This document shows, in pieces, positions 45,134 to 55,200 of a stretch of DNA of 64,000 nucleotides. The position numbers were made by a program, and so were the translations under genes. Below the pieces are notes generated by a model. The model was given only the letters and a program-made list of their open reading frames with translations, did no database searches and was not told where the DNA came from. The first letter of the stretch is position 1, and the number at the start of each line of letters is the position of its first letter. Location of the stretch: positions 62,001-126,000 of the forward strand of contig OZ241752.1 in NCBI GenBank assembly GCA_965201155.1, written 5' to 3'. This DNA comes from JANQOH01 sp965201155 (lineage in GTDB: Bacteria; Pseudomonadota; Alphaproteobacteria; UBA7887).

Positions 45134-48067
45134 TCAGTTGCTGTTTGCGGCGCGGCCGACCAGTTCGTTGAACAATTGGTGGATTTCGGCCTGAGTTTCT
45201 GCAAGTCGTTGTTTCAGAGCTGAGAAGCTGTCTACGCCGCCCGCGCGGGCGAGTACGCGCCGCAATCCTTCGGGCGCCGTGTCTTCGTCGAGAGGGCCGC
45301 TCAGACTCAGGCGCCGGACTGCCTGGACATTGTAGTACAGGTCAGCTGCGGCGGTCAGCGTATCGGTTTGCGCGGAGCTGAGGATTCCTGCAGCGCCGAG
45401 TGCGTGGAGAGCATCCACGGCGCCGGTGCGCAGCACTTCAGGCCGCTGCGCGGCTTCACGTAGTTGGAGCGTCTGGGCGATGAATTCCACATCGATCAGG
45501 CCGCCGCGTACATGCTTGATGGCGAAGGGGTCGCGTGTTCGGTGTTCGGTTTCGATACGGCGGCGCATATCGACGACGTCGCGTACCAGTTTGTCGGGGT
45601 CGCGCGGGCGGGTGAGGATCGCGCGGATCAGGGCATCGATGCGCGGAGCGAGCTTCGGCGGCGCGCAGACGATCCGCGCCCGTGTGAGGGCCATCAATTC
45701 CCATGTCCAGGCATTCTCACGGAAATAGCGTTCATAGCCGGAAATGTCGCTGGCGAGGGGGCCGTCATCGCCCATGGGGCGCAGCCTCATATCAATACTG
45801 AACAGGCGCCCGGCGCCGGTGGGGGCGGACATCGCCGTGATCAGGCGCTGACCGAGGCGCGCGTACCAAGCGGGAGGGTTCAGCCCCCGCGCTCCGTCCG
45901 ACAGGGCTGTCGCGCCTGGAGAATCGTAGAGGAATACGAGATCGAGGTCGGAGCCGCGCGAGAGAATGCGGCTGCCGAGTTTTCCGAAGCCGAGTATGGC
46001 GAGGCCGGTAGAAGGTCCGAAGCGGCCGTGGCGCGCGGCAAATTCCCGGCTGGCGGCATCGAGCATGGCTGCGAGAAGCGTGTCGGCGATATCGCTCAGG
46101 GCGGCGCCGGCTTCGGTTGCGTCGCGGGTGCCGAGAAGCTGCTGGACGCTGACGCGGAATTTTGCGTCGGCGGCCCATCGGCGCGCGGTTTCGATACGCT
46201 CCTGAAAGTCATCAGCGGAATCGAGCGCCCGTGCGAGGTCGCGGCGGCATGCGGCAGCACCGGGCAGATCGTTGAAAAATCCTTGAGTCAATACGGAGTC
46301 GAGCACGCTGGCATGGGCGCTGAGATGGTGGGCGATGCGCGGTGCGCTGCCGACGATTTCGGCGATGAGGGTGAGCAATTGCGGGCGGGCGTTGAACAGG
46401 GAAAAAAGCTGCACACCGGCGGGCAGGCGGTGCAGGAATGCGTCGAAGCGGACGAAGGCCTGGTCCGGGTTGGCAGTATCGGCGAGCGCGGAAAGCAATG
46501 CCGGGACCAGTTCGGTCAACAATTCGCGCGCGCGGACGCTGCGGGTTGCCGGCATGCGTCCGTGATGCCAAGCGCGGATGGTGTTGGACACGGTTTCGGG
46601 TTCGCTAAAGCCCATGCGGGTCAGGGTGGCGATGGTGCCGGGGTCGGAATCCGCGCTGGTAAACACGAGATTCCCGCCGCCGGGGAGACGGGCGCCGAGA
46701 GGGGCCGAGTCCTGAAACAGCGCCTCGCAATGGGTGGCTGTTCTTTGCAGGTGGCGATGGAGGCGCTCTGTCAGGGCGGCGGGGTCGTCATGACCGAGGA
46801 ATGTGGCGATGCGCGCGAGTCCGTCGGGGTCGTCGGGCAGGCGATGGGTCTGGCGATCGCCGACCATTTGCAGCCGGTGCTCGACATGGCGCAGATACCA
46901 GTAGGAGTCGATGAGTGCGGCAACTGTTTCAGCGCTGGCGTGGCCTGCCGCAGCGAGCGCTTTCAGTGCCGATTCGGTGCTGCGTTCCCGGAGTCGCGGG
47001 TCGCGTCCGCCCCAGATCAATTGCTGGGTCTGGGCGAAGAATTCGATTTCACGAATGCCGCCTCGTCCCAGCTTGACATCATGGCCCGGGATGGTGATTT
47101 CGCCGCCGCCGTTATGGCTGCGAATCTGGCGCTTGATTGACTGGATATCGCGGATGGCTGCGAAGTCGAGATGCCGGCGCCAGACGAAGGGCCGAATATT
47201 GCGCAAGAACCTGTCACCTGCGGCGAGGTCGCCGGCGATGGGACGCGCCTTGATTATGGCCGCGCGCTCCCAGTTCTGGCCGAGGCTTTCATAGTAGGTC
47301 TCTGCCGCTGTGACGGAGACGGCGGGCGGGGTGGCGGCAGGGTCGGGCCGCAGCCGGAAATCGGTGCGGAAGACGTAACCGTCGCCGGTTCGTTCTTCCA
47401 GCATGCGGGCGAGGCGCTGCGCCAGTTTCACGAACACCTTCCGGGCGGCGTTGCGGCGGGTGAGGGGCGCGGTCTCGGCGTCGTAGAAGAGGATCAGGTC
47501 TACGTCGCTGGAGTAATTGAGCTCGCAACCTCCGAGTTTGCCCATGGCCAGCACGACCAGGCCGGAATTCACGCCGGGTGCGGTGCGGTTCTGCAGGGTC
47601 AACTCGCCGGCGCCTGCCGCCTGACGCAGCAGGTGGTCGACGGCGAGGGTGATTGCCGCTTCGGCGAAGCGGCTGAGCGCCGCAGTGACCTGGCGATCAT
47701 CCCAGAGCCCGGCGATATCGGCCGTGGCGACGATCAGTGCGGTTCTTTGGCGCGCGCGGCGCAGGAGGCGCCAGACGGTGGGATCACTACCTTCACTTGC
47801 GGCGACGGCGGCGTGCATATCATCCAGCGTGTTTGCGAGCACGCGGTTGGGTCCCAGGTGGAAAAGCGCCTTGAGGACTTCCGGCTGCTGCGCGGCGCAT
47901 TGCGCCAGAAAGGGGGCGTTGCCGCACAAGGCTCGCAGGACGGCGCGTTCCGGATCGGACGGTGCTGCGCCTGCGGCTGCGCGCCAGTGATCGAGACCGC
48001 GCGCGGCGGCGTCAGCATCGCCGGCATCGGGCAGGTCGTCCACCTCTGCCAGGAATTCCGGGAACAT
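45134..48067 (-). CDS. glnE: bifunctional glutamine synthetase adenylyltransferase/deadenylase
   Basis: A 977-residue enzyme that adenylylates and deadenylylates glutamine synthetase in response to PII. Two nucleotidyltransferase domains are each marked by GxGKLG and an S-D-x-D pair: AMGKLGGCELNYSSDVDLI near 179 (deadenylase half) and GFGKLGSRILSRGSDLDLVF near 697 (adenylylase half). Each is followed by a helical PII-uridylyltransferase-like domain, for example GRGGIREIEFFAQTQQL and RGGLIDVEFIAQTLQL. Length and layout are normal. Its upstream region holds copy B of the shared intergenic module. Confidence 0.96.
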   Translation of the reverse strand: MFPEFLAEVDDLPDAGDADAAARGLDHWRAAAGAAPSDPERAVLRALCGNAPFLAQCAAQQPEVLKALFHLGPNRVLANTLDDMHAAVAASEGSDPTVWRLLRRARQRTALIVATADIAGLWDDRQVTAALSRFAEAAITLAVDHLLRQAAGAGELTLQNRTAPGVNSGLVVLAMGKLGGCELNYSSDVDLILFYDAETAPLTRRNAARKVFVKLAQRLARMLEERTGDGYVFRTDFRLRPDPAATPPAVSVTAAETYYESLGQNWERAAIIKARPIAGDLAAGDRFLRNIRPFVWRRHLDFAAIRDIQSIKRQIRSHNGGGEITIPGHDVKLGRGGIREIEFFAQTQQLIWGGRDPRLRERSTESALKALAAAGHASAETVAALIDSYWYLRHVEHRLQMVGDRQTHRLPDDPDGLARIATFLGHDDPAALTERLHRHLQRTATHCEALFQDSAPLGARLPGGGNLVFTSADSDPGTIATLTRMGFSEPETVSNTIRAWHHGRMPATRSVRARELLTELVPALLSALADTANPDQAFVRFDAFLHRLPAGVQLFSLFNARPQLLTLIAEIVGSAPRIAHHLSAHASVLDSVLTQGFFNDLPGAAACRRDLARALDSADDFQERIETARRWAADAKFRVSVQQLLGTRDATEAGAALSDIADTLLAAMLDAASREFAARHGRFGPSTGLAILGFGKLGSRILSRGSDLDLVFLYDSPGATALSDGARGLNPPAWYARLGQRLITAMSAPTGAGRLFSIDMRLRPMGDDGPLASDISGYERYFRENAWTWELMALTRARIVCAPPKLAPRIDALIRAILTRPRDPDKLVRDVVDMRRRIETEHRTRDPFAIKHVRGGLIDVEFIAQTLQLREAAQRPEVLRTGAVDALHALGAAGILSSAQTDTLTAAADLYYNVQAVRRLSLSGPLDEDTAPEGLRRVLARAGGVDSFSALKQRLAETQAEIHQLFNELVGRAANSN

Positions 48068-48180
48068 TGTGTGTTACGCTTGATGCTGGTGAATATTGAT
48101 GTTGCACACGGGCTGTCGAAGGTTAGCGGTCGGGCGCGAGGAATGCGACCGGCATGGTGGGCGGGGTGATGATTCCGGAA

Positions 48181-48216
48181 AAAGTGGGATTTGCCGGGAT
48201 TCGCCGGGTTTTGATG
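48181..48216 (+). repeat. 36-bp intergenic element, copy B
   Basis: This matches the minus strand of 22885-22920 at 35 of 36 positions. Its 10-bp units are GGGATTTGCC, GGGATTCGCC and GGGTTTTGAT. It lies 113 bp upstream of glnE and about 90 bp upstream of the AsmA-like gene, which run divergently, so the setting is the same as copy A. Confidence 0.85.
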
Positions 48217-48256
48217 CGGTACATCTTCCCGAATAGGTAGTTGGTGTATTGAATAA

Positions 48257-48279
48257 TGCTGAATAATAACAGAATGTTA
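48257..48279 (+). repeat. block 2 of shared intergenic module, copy B
   Basis: A 23-mer starting TGCTGAATAATAACA, 40 bp after the 36-bp block. It matches copy A at 18 of 23 positions and all differences are transitions. It ends about 25 bp before the AsmA-like start codon. Confidence 0.6.
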
Positions 48280-48304
48280 TGTGTTTAGCAAGCATTATTT
48301 ACGG

Positions 48305-51300
48305 ATGATGACCGAGAGAGGGCGAGCTGTTGCCGTGCTCGGGCGATTGACCTGGGTGCTTTTGCATGCGCTTGCGACCTGTGCGGGTATCGTGGCGTTG
48401 GTGGTGGCATTTGCCGCGTGGCGTTTGCCGCAGGGGCCGGTTTCGCTGGCATTTCTGGCGCCCCAACTGGAGCGGATGTTTGCGGCTGCGCGGCCCGACC
48501 ATGAGATTTCGTTCGGAGATCTGGTGTTGTCGATTGGCGGCGGGCTGCCGGTGGCCGTTCGGGTATCGGATGTCCGGGCGCGTCGTCTGGACGACATGGC
48601 AGCGGCGCATGTTCCGGAAACGCGTATTGCGCTGGATGCGTCGGCGCTGTTGCAGGGCAAGGTTCAGCCGCAGGACATACATCTGACGGCCCCGTCGCTG
48701 AGCATGACGAGTGTTTCGGAAGCCGGCGCGCGGGAGGGCGGCGACCCTTTGCGCCCCCTCGTTCAGGCGTTCAGCAACAACCCCATATTGAGTGCCTTGC
48801 GCAGTGTGACGATTGTCGACGGCGGGTTGACCGTGATGCGCACGGATTCCCTGCCGGCGCATGTGTGGTCCGCGCCGCTTCTGGTGCTCGAGCACCATGG
48901 GGCGGAAATTTCGACGCGGGGATCACTGGCCGTCGTGAGGGCGGGTGAGGGCGCGGCGTTCGACGCGGCAGCGCGATATGATCTGCGCACGGCGTCGGGG
49001 CGGTTCAAGGTAGAGTTTGCCGGCCTTGAGCCGGCGGCATTGGCGCGAATATTTCCGGAGTTTACTGCGGGGGAGGATTTCAACCTGCCGATCAGCGGGC
49101 GTGTGGAAGCGGCAGCGGCAGCAGGCGGTATCGAGAGTGTGAGGTTCGATCTTTCGTCAGGGGCGGGGTCATTTATTTCTCCCATCCTTTACGCCCCCGG
49201 AACCCGGCTTGCGGTAGCGGGGATAGCGGCGTCTGGGCATTTTGACGGGGCGGCAAGCCGGCTTGTGCTCGACAGGTTCCTGCTCGATTTCGATGGACCG
49301 ACGGTGGCGGCGGCGGGTTCCGTCGGCGGCGACTGGTCCAGGCCTGACATTGCGCTGGACATCGATGTGCGCGCCGTTCCGGTCGATGTGATGCGTATCC
49401 TGTGGCCGCACAAGGTGCTGCCGGCGTCACGCGGCTGGACGCTTGAGAAAATGTCGGGCGGGATTCTTGAAGAACTGATACTGCGGCTTGTGATTCCGGC
49501 GGAGGCGTGGGACAGCGAAGTGCTTGCCGCGGACATGGTTCAGGGAGATCTGGCGCTTTCCGACGCGACGTTTCGCTATCACGATGATTTGCCGCCGCTG
49601 AGGGACATTCAGGCGGAGGCCCGGTTCGATGCGGTATCGTTTGAAGCTAATGTTTTCCGCGGCATCTCAGGACCGTTTCAGGTCAATAACGCGACGGTGG
49701 ATATCGGGGAGGCGGATGGCGTCGACCGCGTGCTTGTCGCGGCGCCGTTTGCGAGCGAGGTGGGGGCGGGTCTAGCCGTATTCGACCGCCCGTCTTTTCC
49801 ATTCATGCATTCTGCGGGGCTGGATGCGGCGCGGCTGTCCGGTTCGGCGCGCGGCGAATTGACGCTCTATATCCCGCTTGATGAAGCGGCCGGGGCGGAT
49901 GCGACGAGGACTTCAATCACGGCGCAGTTGACAGATGTTGCGGCGGAACCGGGGGCCCTGGGAGGAGCGCTGGGCGAGCGCGTGCTGGGAGACGGCGCGT
50001 TCTCGCTGTATCTGGACGATGACGGGCTGGAAATCGTCGGGGTTGCGTCGATCGACGACGTTTCGAGTGAAATCCGCTTGAGTCAAATGTTCTCCGCGCC
50101 GCAACCGGCGGCGGCGCGGCGGGTTGATGTCACGGCGCGTCTCGACGCTGCGGCGCGAGAGCGCTTCGGTCTGGATCTGGAATGGCTTTCTGGCGTTGTC
50201 GATGCGCGGTTGCGCGTGGTCGAGGGCGAGGATGGCTTGCAGCATGTTGATGCGGTATTCGACGCCGCCGGGGCGGAAACGGATATCCCGGTTCTTTCCT
50301 GGCAAAAGGCGCATGGCGCGCCGGGCACGTTGCGCGCGGCGGTGATGCTCGGCGCCGAGGGTATCGAGGAGATACCTCGTTTCGAACTTGTCGCGCTGGG
50401 TTGCGATGCTGCCGGGGCGGCGCGGCGCGCATCCGGCAGGACGTGGACGATTCACGTCGACCATCTGGCTTGCGGCCCTAATGATGTCACGGGAATGGTG
50501 ACGATAGACAGCGCGGAGGGGACCGCTATTTCCGTGTCCGGGCGGCGTTTCGATTTGCGCAATGTCCGTGACCGCGTGGAAGAGGAGGAGGAGTCGTCGT
50601 TTTCACGGGCGTTCAGCGTTTCGGCGGAAATCGACGAACTGGTACTTGACGATGATCTGAGTCTCCGGGATGTCACGGCGCGGCTGACGAGCGACGGAAC
50701 GCAGATTGACAGCGTCGATGTCGAAGGAGTCCTTGATGGCGGAGCGCCAGTGGTTGTGCGGTTGCGGGCGGCGCCGGAAATCGGCGGCCGGCGTCTGCAT
50801 ATTGCGAGCGACGACGCGGGGCGTTTTCTGGCGGCGCTTGACATGACGCCGAATATGGTTGGCGGGGAGCTGGTGCTGGATGCGGTGATCGACGACCGTG
50901 CGGAGGAGCCGGTGAGCGGTATCTTGACGGTGCGCGATTTTGGCATGGTCGATGCACCGGTGCTGGCGCAGATGCTGAGCCTTGTCAGTGTGACGGGGGC
51001 GCTGGAGCTGCTGGCGGATGAGGGTCTGGTGTTCGACCACCTGCACGCGCCGTTGACTTACCGCGACAGCGTGTTGACGGTGGATCAAGCCTATGCAGTG
51101 GGTTTGTCGCTTGGTATGACGATGAACGGGGTGGTGGATCTGAACCGCGACGAACTGGATATACGCGGCACGCTGGCACCTCTCTATGTGCTGAACAGTT
51201 TCGTCAATGCCATTCCCATGTTCGGGGAATTGTTGACGGGGGGACGGGGCAAGGGGGTATTTGCGGCGCCTTATCGGGTGGTTGGGCCACGTGCGGATCC

Positions 51301-51388
51301 GGCGGTGAGTGTCAATCCACTGGCGGCGCTAGCGCCGGGGTTCCTGCGTGAGATGCTGCTCGAGGGTGCGCGGCAGGCTGAGCGATGA
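48305..51388 (+). CDS. large AsmA/YhdP-like envelope protein
   Basis: A 1,027-residue protein with one N-terminal membrane anchor (LTWVLLHALATCAGIVALVVAFAAW) and then a very long beta-rich periplasmic region. A DUF3971-type middle and an AsmA-like C-terminal part can be recognised, for example AGSVGGDWSRPDIALDIDVR and GVVDLNRDELDIRGTLAPLYVLNSFVNAIPM. Such proteins form a beta-groove bridge that moves phospholipids between the membranes. Start 48305 (MMTERGR) is likelier than GTG 48281. It converges with the hipA remnant. Confidence 0.85.
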   Translation: MMTERGRAVAVLGRLTWVLLHALATCAGIVALVVAFAAWRLPQGPVSLAFLAPQLERMFAAARPDHEISFGDLVLSIGGGLPVAVRVSDVRARRLDDMAAAHVPETRIALDASALLQGKVQPQDIHLTAPSLSMTSVSEAGAREGGDPLRPLVQAFSNNPILSALRSVTIVDGGLTVMRTDSLPAHVWSAPLLVLEHHGAEISTRGSLAVVRAGEGAAFDAAARYDLRTASGRFKVEFAGLEPAALARIFPEFTAGEDFNLPISGRVEAAAAAGGIESVRFDLSSGAGSFISPILYAPGTRLAVAGIAASGHFDGAASRLVLDRFLLDFDGPTVAAAGSVGGDWSRPDIALDIDVRAVPVDVMRILWPHKVLPASRGWTLEKMSGGILEELILRLVIPAEAWDSEVLAADMVQGDLALSDATFRYHDDLPPLRDIQAEARFDAVSFEANVFRGISGPFQVNNATVDIGEADGVDRVLVAAPFASEVGAGLAVFDRPSFPFMHSAGLDAARLSGSARGELTLYIPLDEAAGADATRTSITAQLTDVAAEPGALGGALGERVLGDGAFSLYLDDDGLEIVGVASIDDVSSEIRLSQMFSAPQPAAARRVDVTARLDAAARERFGLDLEWLSGVVDARLRVVEGEDGLQHVDAVFDAAGAETDIPVLSWQKAHGAPGTLRAAVMLGAEGIEEIPRFELVALGCDAAGAARRASGRTWTIHVDHLACGPNDVTGMVTIDSAEGTAISVSGRRFDLRNVRDRVEEEEESSFSRAFSVSAEIDELVLDDDLSLRDVTARLTSDGTQIDSVDVEGVLDGGAPVVVRLRAAPEIGGRRLHIASDDAGRFLAALDMTPNMVGGELVLDAVIDDRAEEPVSGILTVRDFGMVDAPVLAQMLSLVSVTGALELLADEGLVFDHLHAPLTYRDSVLTVDQAYAVGLSLGMTMNGVVDLNRDELDIRGTLAPLYVLNSFVNAIPMFGELLTGGRGKGVFAAPYRVVGPRADPAVSVNPLAALAPGFLREMLLEGARQAER

Positions 51389-51506
51389 AATGGCGGGCGG
51401 CAGATTGGTTGGCACGGTGCGGGTGGAACGGCGCCTTGCGGCATTTTTCATCATTCGATCAGCGGCATTGAGTTGGGCGCCATGGCGCTCGCGCGAGAGC
51501 GAAGCC

Positions 51507-51614
51507 TCAAGATCGTCGAGAATTTCGTCTGTGCAGCAAGAGTCCCTGGCCGGGTGCGGGTTCCGTTGCGCCGGGCAGCCATATCCAGACATAGGCTTCC
51601 TCCGGCGCATTCAT
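51507..51614 (-). pseudogene. hipA toxin remnant
   Basis: Ten bp after the HipB-like gene an ORF begins MNAPEEAYVWIWLPGATEP, the N-terminus of HipA-family kinases found after such regulators. The similarity ends abruptly and the frame stops after 35 codons; a full HipA is about 400 residues. The following DNA up to 51389 holds no kinase motifs. A deletion has evidently removed the toxin up to the convergent AsmA-like gene. Confidence 0.7.
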
Positions 51615-51624
51615 GCCGGGGTGC

Positions 51625-51978
51625 CTAGAAGTCATCTTTCACCTTCGTCGTACCTGTGCGAACAGATTTCGGAAGCAGGGCCAGTTTGTCGCGCGCCATC
51701 GAAAGGTGCCGCGTCAGTGTCGTTGGTTCGGCGTCGAACAGGTGCAGCCCCACGATGGCCGCCACTTCGAAGGCCGCACCCATGGAGGAACCCATTTCGC
51801 CTTTCTCTATCCGGTGGACGAGGCCGCGCGAGACCCCGGCGCGTTCCGCGACATCGGCGACCGTGAGGGCGCGCTCGATGCGGGCACTATGGATCATCAG
51901 CCCGAGAAGCTCTGCGGCTTCGCGGGCATAGCGGGAATAGCTTCTGCGTACGGGTCTCGCCATCGGCTTATGTTCCAT
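51625..51978 (-). CDS. XRE/HipB-like transcriptional regulator
   Basis: A 117-residue protein with a helix-turn-helix at residues about 24-78 (LLGLMIHSARIERALTVADVAERAGVS, then RGLVHRIEKGEMGSSMG). The C-terminal extension (TTLTRHLSMARDKLALLPKSV) fits the antitoxin-type regulators that precede hipA. Two starts are possible, 51978 and 51963. The first overlaps one copy of a repeated operator-like sequence. With its toxin deleted it may be an orphan repressor acting on its own promoter. Confidence 0.85.
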   Translation of the reverse strand: MEHKPMARPVRRSYSRYAREAAELLGLMIHSARIERALTVADVAERAGVSRGLVHRIEKGEMGSSMGAAFEVAAIVGLHLFDAEPTTLTRHLSMARDKLALLPKSVRTGTTKVKDDF

Positions 51979-51983
51979 AAATA
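51969..51983 (+). promoter_or_regulatory. operator-like site 1 for HipB-like regulator
   Basis: The sequence TATGTTCCATAAATA overlaps the start codon of the regulator gene. Related copies lie at 52052-52066 (13 of 15 identical) and, inverted, at 52092-52104 (12 of 13). The spacing and repetition suggest autoregulation. Confidence 0.55.
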
Positions 51984-52051
51984 GCTTGTACAGAGGCCTT
52001 TTACCTCATTTATGCATCATGTTCGCAGAATCCAAACGGATCGGAAAGCGA

Positions 52052-52066
52052 CATATTCCATAAATA
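52052..52066 (+). promoter_or_regulatory. operator-like site 2
   Basis: CATATTCCATAAATA, in the same orientation as site 1 and about 83 bp away (roughly eight helical turns). It lies in the AT-rich region upstream of the regulator, where its promoter is expected. Confidence 0.5.
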
Positions 52067-52091
52067 TCTCTTGAAAGGCGTTAATGATCTG

Positions 52092-52104
52092 TTTATAGAA
52101 CATA
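52092..52104 (-). promoter_or_regulatory. operator-like site 3 (inverted)
   Basis: On the minus strand this reads TATGTTCTATAAA, which differs from site 1 at one of 13 positions. It is the most distal of the three sites, with TA-rich sequence to either side. Confidence 0.5.
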
Positions 52105-52240
52105 TCATTATGGATACGAATGAAATGCAGCTGCGTTACTGCCGCCGGCGCTGATGGGAGGTGCGGCCGGTTCCGGTGAACCGGGTCGACGGTTGGCGTC
52201 CGTCGGATTGCGGTGCTGTTCCGGCGCCGCCGGTAATGTA

Positions 52241-52272
52241 CAGACGGCGGCAGGGAGGCCTGCCGCCGTCTG
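52241..52272 (-). terminator. strong hairpin after the autotransporter gene
   Basis: A perfect 14-bp GC-rich stem (CAGACGGCGGCAGG and its complement) with a four-base loop, beginning 8 bases past the stop codon of the surface-protein gene. On the minus strand the sequence after it (TACATTACC) has only a weak T-run, so it may act as an intrinsic terminator of modest strength or as a 3' stabilising hairpin. Confidence 0.7.
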
Positions 52273-52279
52273 TTCGGTT

Positions 52280-55200
52280 TCAGAAGTGTGTGTCCAGCAT
52301 CAGCATCAGGCCGTGGCTTGGGGGTGCGAAGGCGCTTTCGCGGCGCTCCAGGGCAAGGCTGGTCCAGAGCGGGCCCTCCAGCGACAGGCCGGTGCGGACG
52401 TGGCGGGTGCCGTCAGCCGAGAGCGAGAACTCTGCGTAGGGACGCAGGATTTCCTGCCCGTGCAGCAAGCCGTCCACACTGGTTCCCCAGGATACCTGGC
52501 CGTTGATATGCGTAGCAGGTGCCGGGGCTGCGCCGCCGGCCACGCCTGCGGCGGCCATGCTGCCCGGGAGTGTGTCCAGCAGCCCGGCGCCGTGCGCCGC
52601 TCCCGCCGCGTGCGACAGACCCGCCGTGCCCCAGCCCGGGGACAGGGTGAACGCCAAGCCTGTGCCATCGGCGGCGCTGCGCAGCCCGAGCGCCGCCCGC
52701 ACGCCCTGGTCGCCAAACCCGCCCGCAGTTGCCTCCGCCGTGTTCGCGCTGTACCAGCGGCCCTGCAGGCCCGCTTCCCAGCGGCCCCAGCTATGCAGCA
52801 CATCACCCGAAAGCTCAGCGCCCGAAGCCGTCTCGCCGTCGCCGCCGTCAACGCGGCCACCGACACGCAGGTTCGAGGTCCAGGCGTCCGACAGCCAGCG
52901 TCCCTCTACAGCCGCGCGGGTGCGGTGCACCGACGCTGCCACGCCGTCCGCCGTGCCGCCTGATACGGCAAGGCGCGACCACCCGGCATCGCCAACCGCC
53001 GAGACGCTGAAGCCGCCATGCTCATAGAGGCGCTGCTCGGCGCCGGCAAGGCCCATGCTGAACGCCAGACCGCCATGGAGGTCGATCACTTCCTCCGGAC
53101 CCGACACATCGGACTGGCCCGCCCAGCGGCTCGCCAGACGGCCCTGGCCCCAGCCGGCGAGGCTCCACACATCCAGACCCGAGGCGATGCGGCCCCTGGC
53201 ATAGGGATAGACCGCCGTCACCTCGCTCTCGGCAAAGCCCGACACGCGGCCATTGCCGCGCGACAGCACGGAGGTGGTGCTGCCGGTGCTTTCGGCAAAG
53301 GCAAGGCCGGTCATCCAGCGTCCGGGCCGCTGTGCATCCATACCCCAGAACATGGTGCCCTGAGACAGGCCCGGCGCAGCCTGGCCCCACAGGGTGAGCT
53401 GCATGTCATCCTGCACCGGCGCCATGTCCTGAGTGAACTGCGCGCCGGGCTGCGGCAGCGGTTGGTTGAGGGAGATGGCAAAGCCATGTTTCGCCCGCTC
53501 GCGCAGTTCGGCAAAGCCGAAGGACTGGTCCTGCGCGCCGAAGCCGTCCTGCGTCCCGAACCCGCCTTGTGAATCGAAGCCGAACGCGCCGCCGGCAAAA
53601 CCGGAGCCCTGCTGTGCAAGACTGAACGGATCAGATGCTGCGCCGAACCCGCCCTGCGGGTTGAAGAGCGCAGCGATGCCGCCGCCGGAACCGCGGGTAA
53701 CACAATCCTCAATGCTTTCCGCAAGCGGGCAGCCGCCCGGACCCTGCTGGCCGAACAGGCCCGCAAACGCTGTCAGCGCATCGCTGCCGGTACTGGCATC
53801 GGTCATGCGGCTGCCGATCACAGCAGAGGCATCCTCAAGAAGCTGCCGCGCTTCACGCGCCAGCGCATTTTTCAACGCATCACTTGCGAGACCGTCGGCG
53901 CCCGCCGCCGTGGTCGCGGTTGCCGACCCCCAGTTCGACGCAAACAGGCGCGAACCCTGCCAGTCGACTGTGCTGCGCACGAACAGCTTGTAGGCCTTCC
54001 CTGCTTCAAGACCGGAGATTTCCGCTTCCGTCGCACCGAAGCCGGGAACTATGTCCAGCAGCGTCTTTGGTGCAGCGGCGCCGGTTTCGTCACTCCAGCC
54101 GATCTCATACGCCGCCTGCAGGTTCTTCTTGCCGCCTGTATTGGCAATGGTCCATGAGAGTTTCAGCGCCGTCTCCGACGCCGGATCGGTGGCCCCGGCC
54201 TTGGCATTGCTCGGCGCCGATGCCGGCGTTGTGCTGTAGATCATGTCGGACGCCTCGCTGCACACGACATCGGACGACGCGCCGCAATAGCGCAGTTCCA
54301 CCTCATACACACGCCCGACAGCGAGGCTTGGCCCGGTCGAGGCGTTGGCCCGACCGTTCTGCACCGAAACAGTCTTCAGCGTCTTCCAGCCCGTGCGGGT
54401 CGCGCCTGTTTTCTGGCCGAGAACGCGAATCTGGCTGCTGGCTGCAACCCAGTCGGTTGACGCAGGCGGCGCGTCGAAAGTCACATCCAGAGACTTCCAC
54501 GCCGTCGCCGCCGTAGTGGCGCTCTCCACATTGGTCGGCTTTGTCACCGGCGGTACTACCGCAACCGTCAGCGTCGATGCTGCCGTGTTGCCATTCCCGG
54601 CTGCGTCCTCGACCGCGTCCGCCCCCATGTCCACCTTTGTATTGCCGGAGAATCCGTCGTTCGGGGTGATGGTAGCCGTCCACGACGCATCCGACCCCGC
54701 AAGGCCGGAGGCCGCGCCGTTGGCGACTGTCAGGTCGCCCGCCGTGAAGCCCGTCACCGTCTCGCTGAAGGTGATGGTGATGCCGAAGGCGCCCACCGCC
54801 GGGTTTCCGACATCTTCGGCCACAGCCAGCGCCACTGTCGGCGCGGTGGTGTCGGCGGCTTCGGTCACCGTGACGGTGAAGGCGAGGTCGGCGGTGTTGC
54901 CGTCCGTATCGGCGGCGGTGAGCGTGTAGCTCGCCGCATCCGCGGCTGCGGCCGGCGTGCCGGAGACATTGCGGGTCGCCGTGTCGAACGCCAGCCCATT
55001 GCCGAGCGCAGGCGCGACCGTGTAGGTGAGCGTCCCGCTCCCGCCGCTTGCCTCGGGCAGTGTCACCGGCGTAATCGCCGTGCCGGCGGTGAAGCTCAAT
55101 GCGGGAGATTCGACACCCTCATAGCTCGGCCCAGCGCTGGCCGCAGGCGCCGTTGTCGCGGTAGCGGAGACCCAGGGGGAGGCGAAGAGCCGCGCGCCCT

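Noticed and set aside
51329..51610. Minus 93-codon frame after the HipB-like regulator
   Set aside because: It is out of frame with the HipA-like N-terminus and overlaps the AsmA-like gene end; no family recognised.
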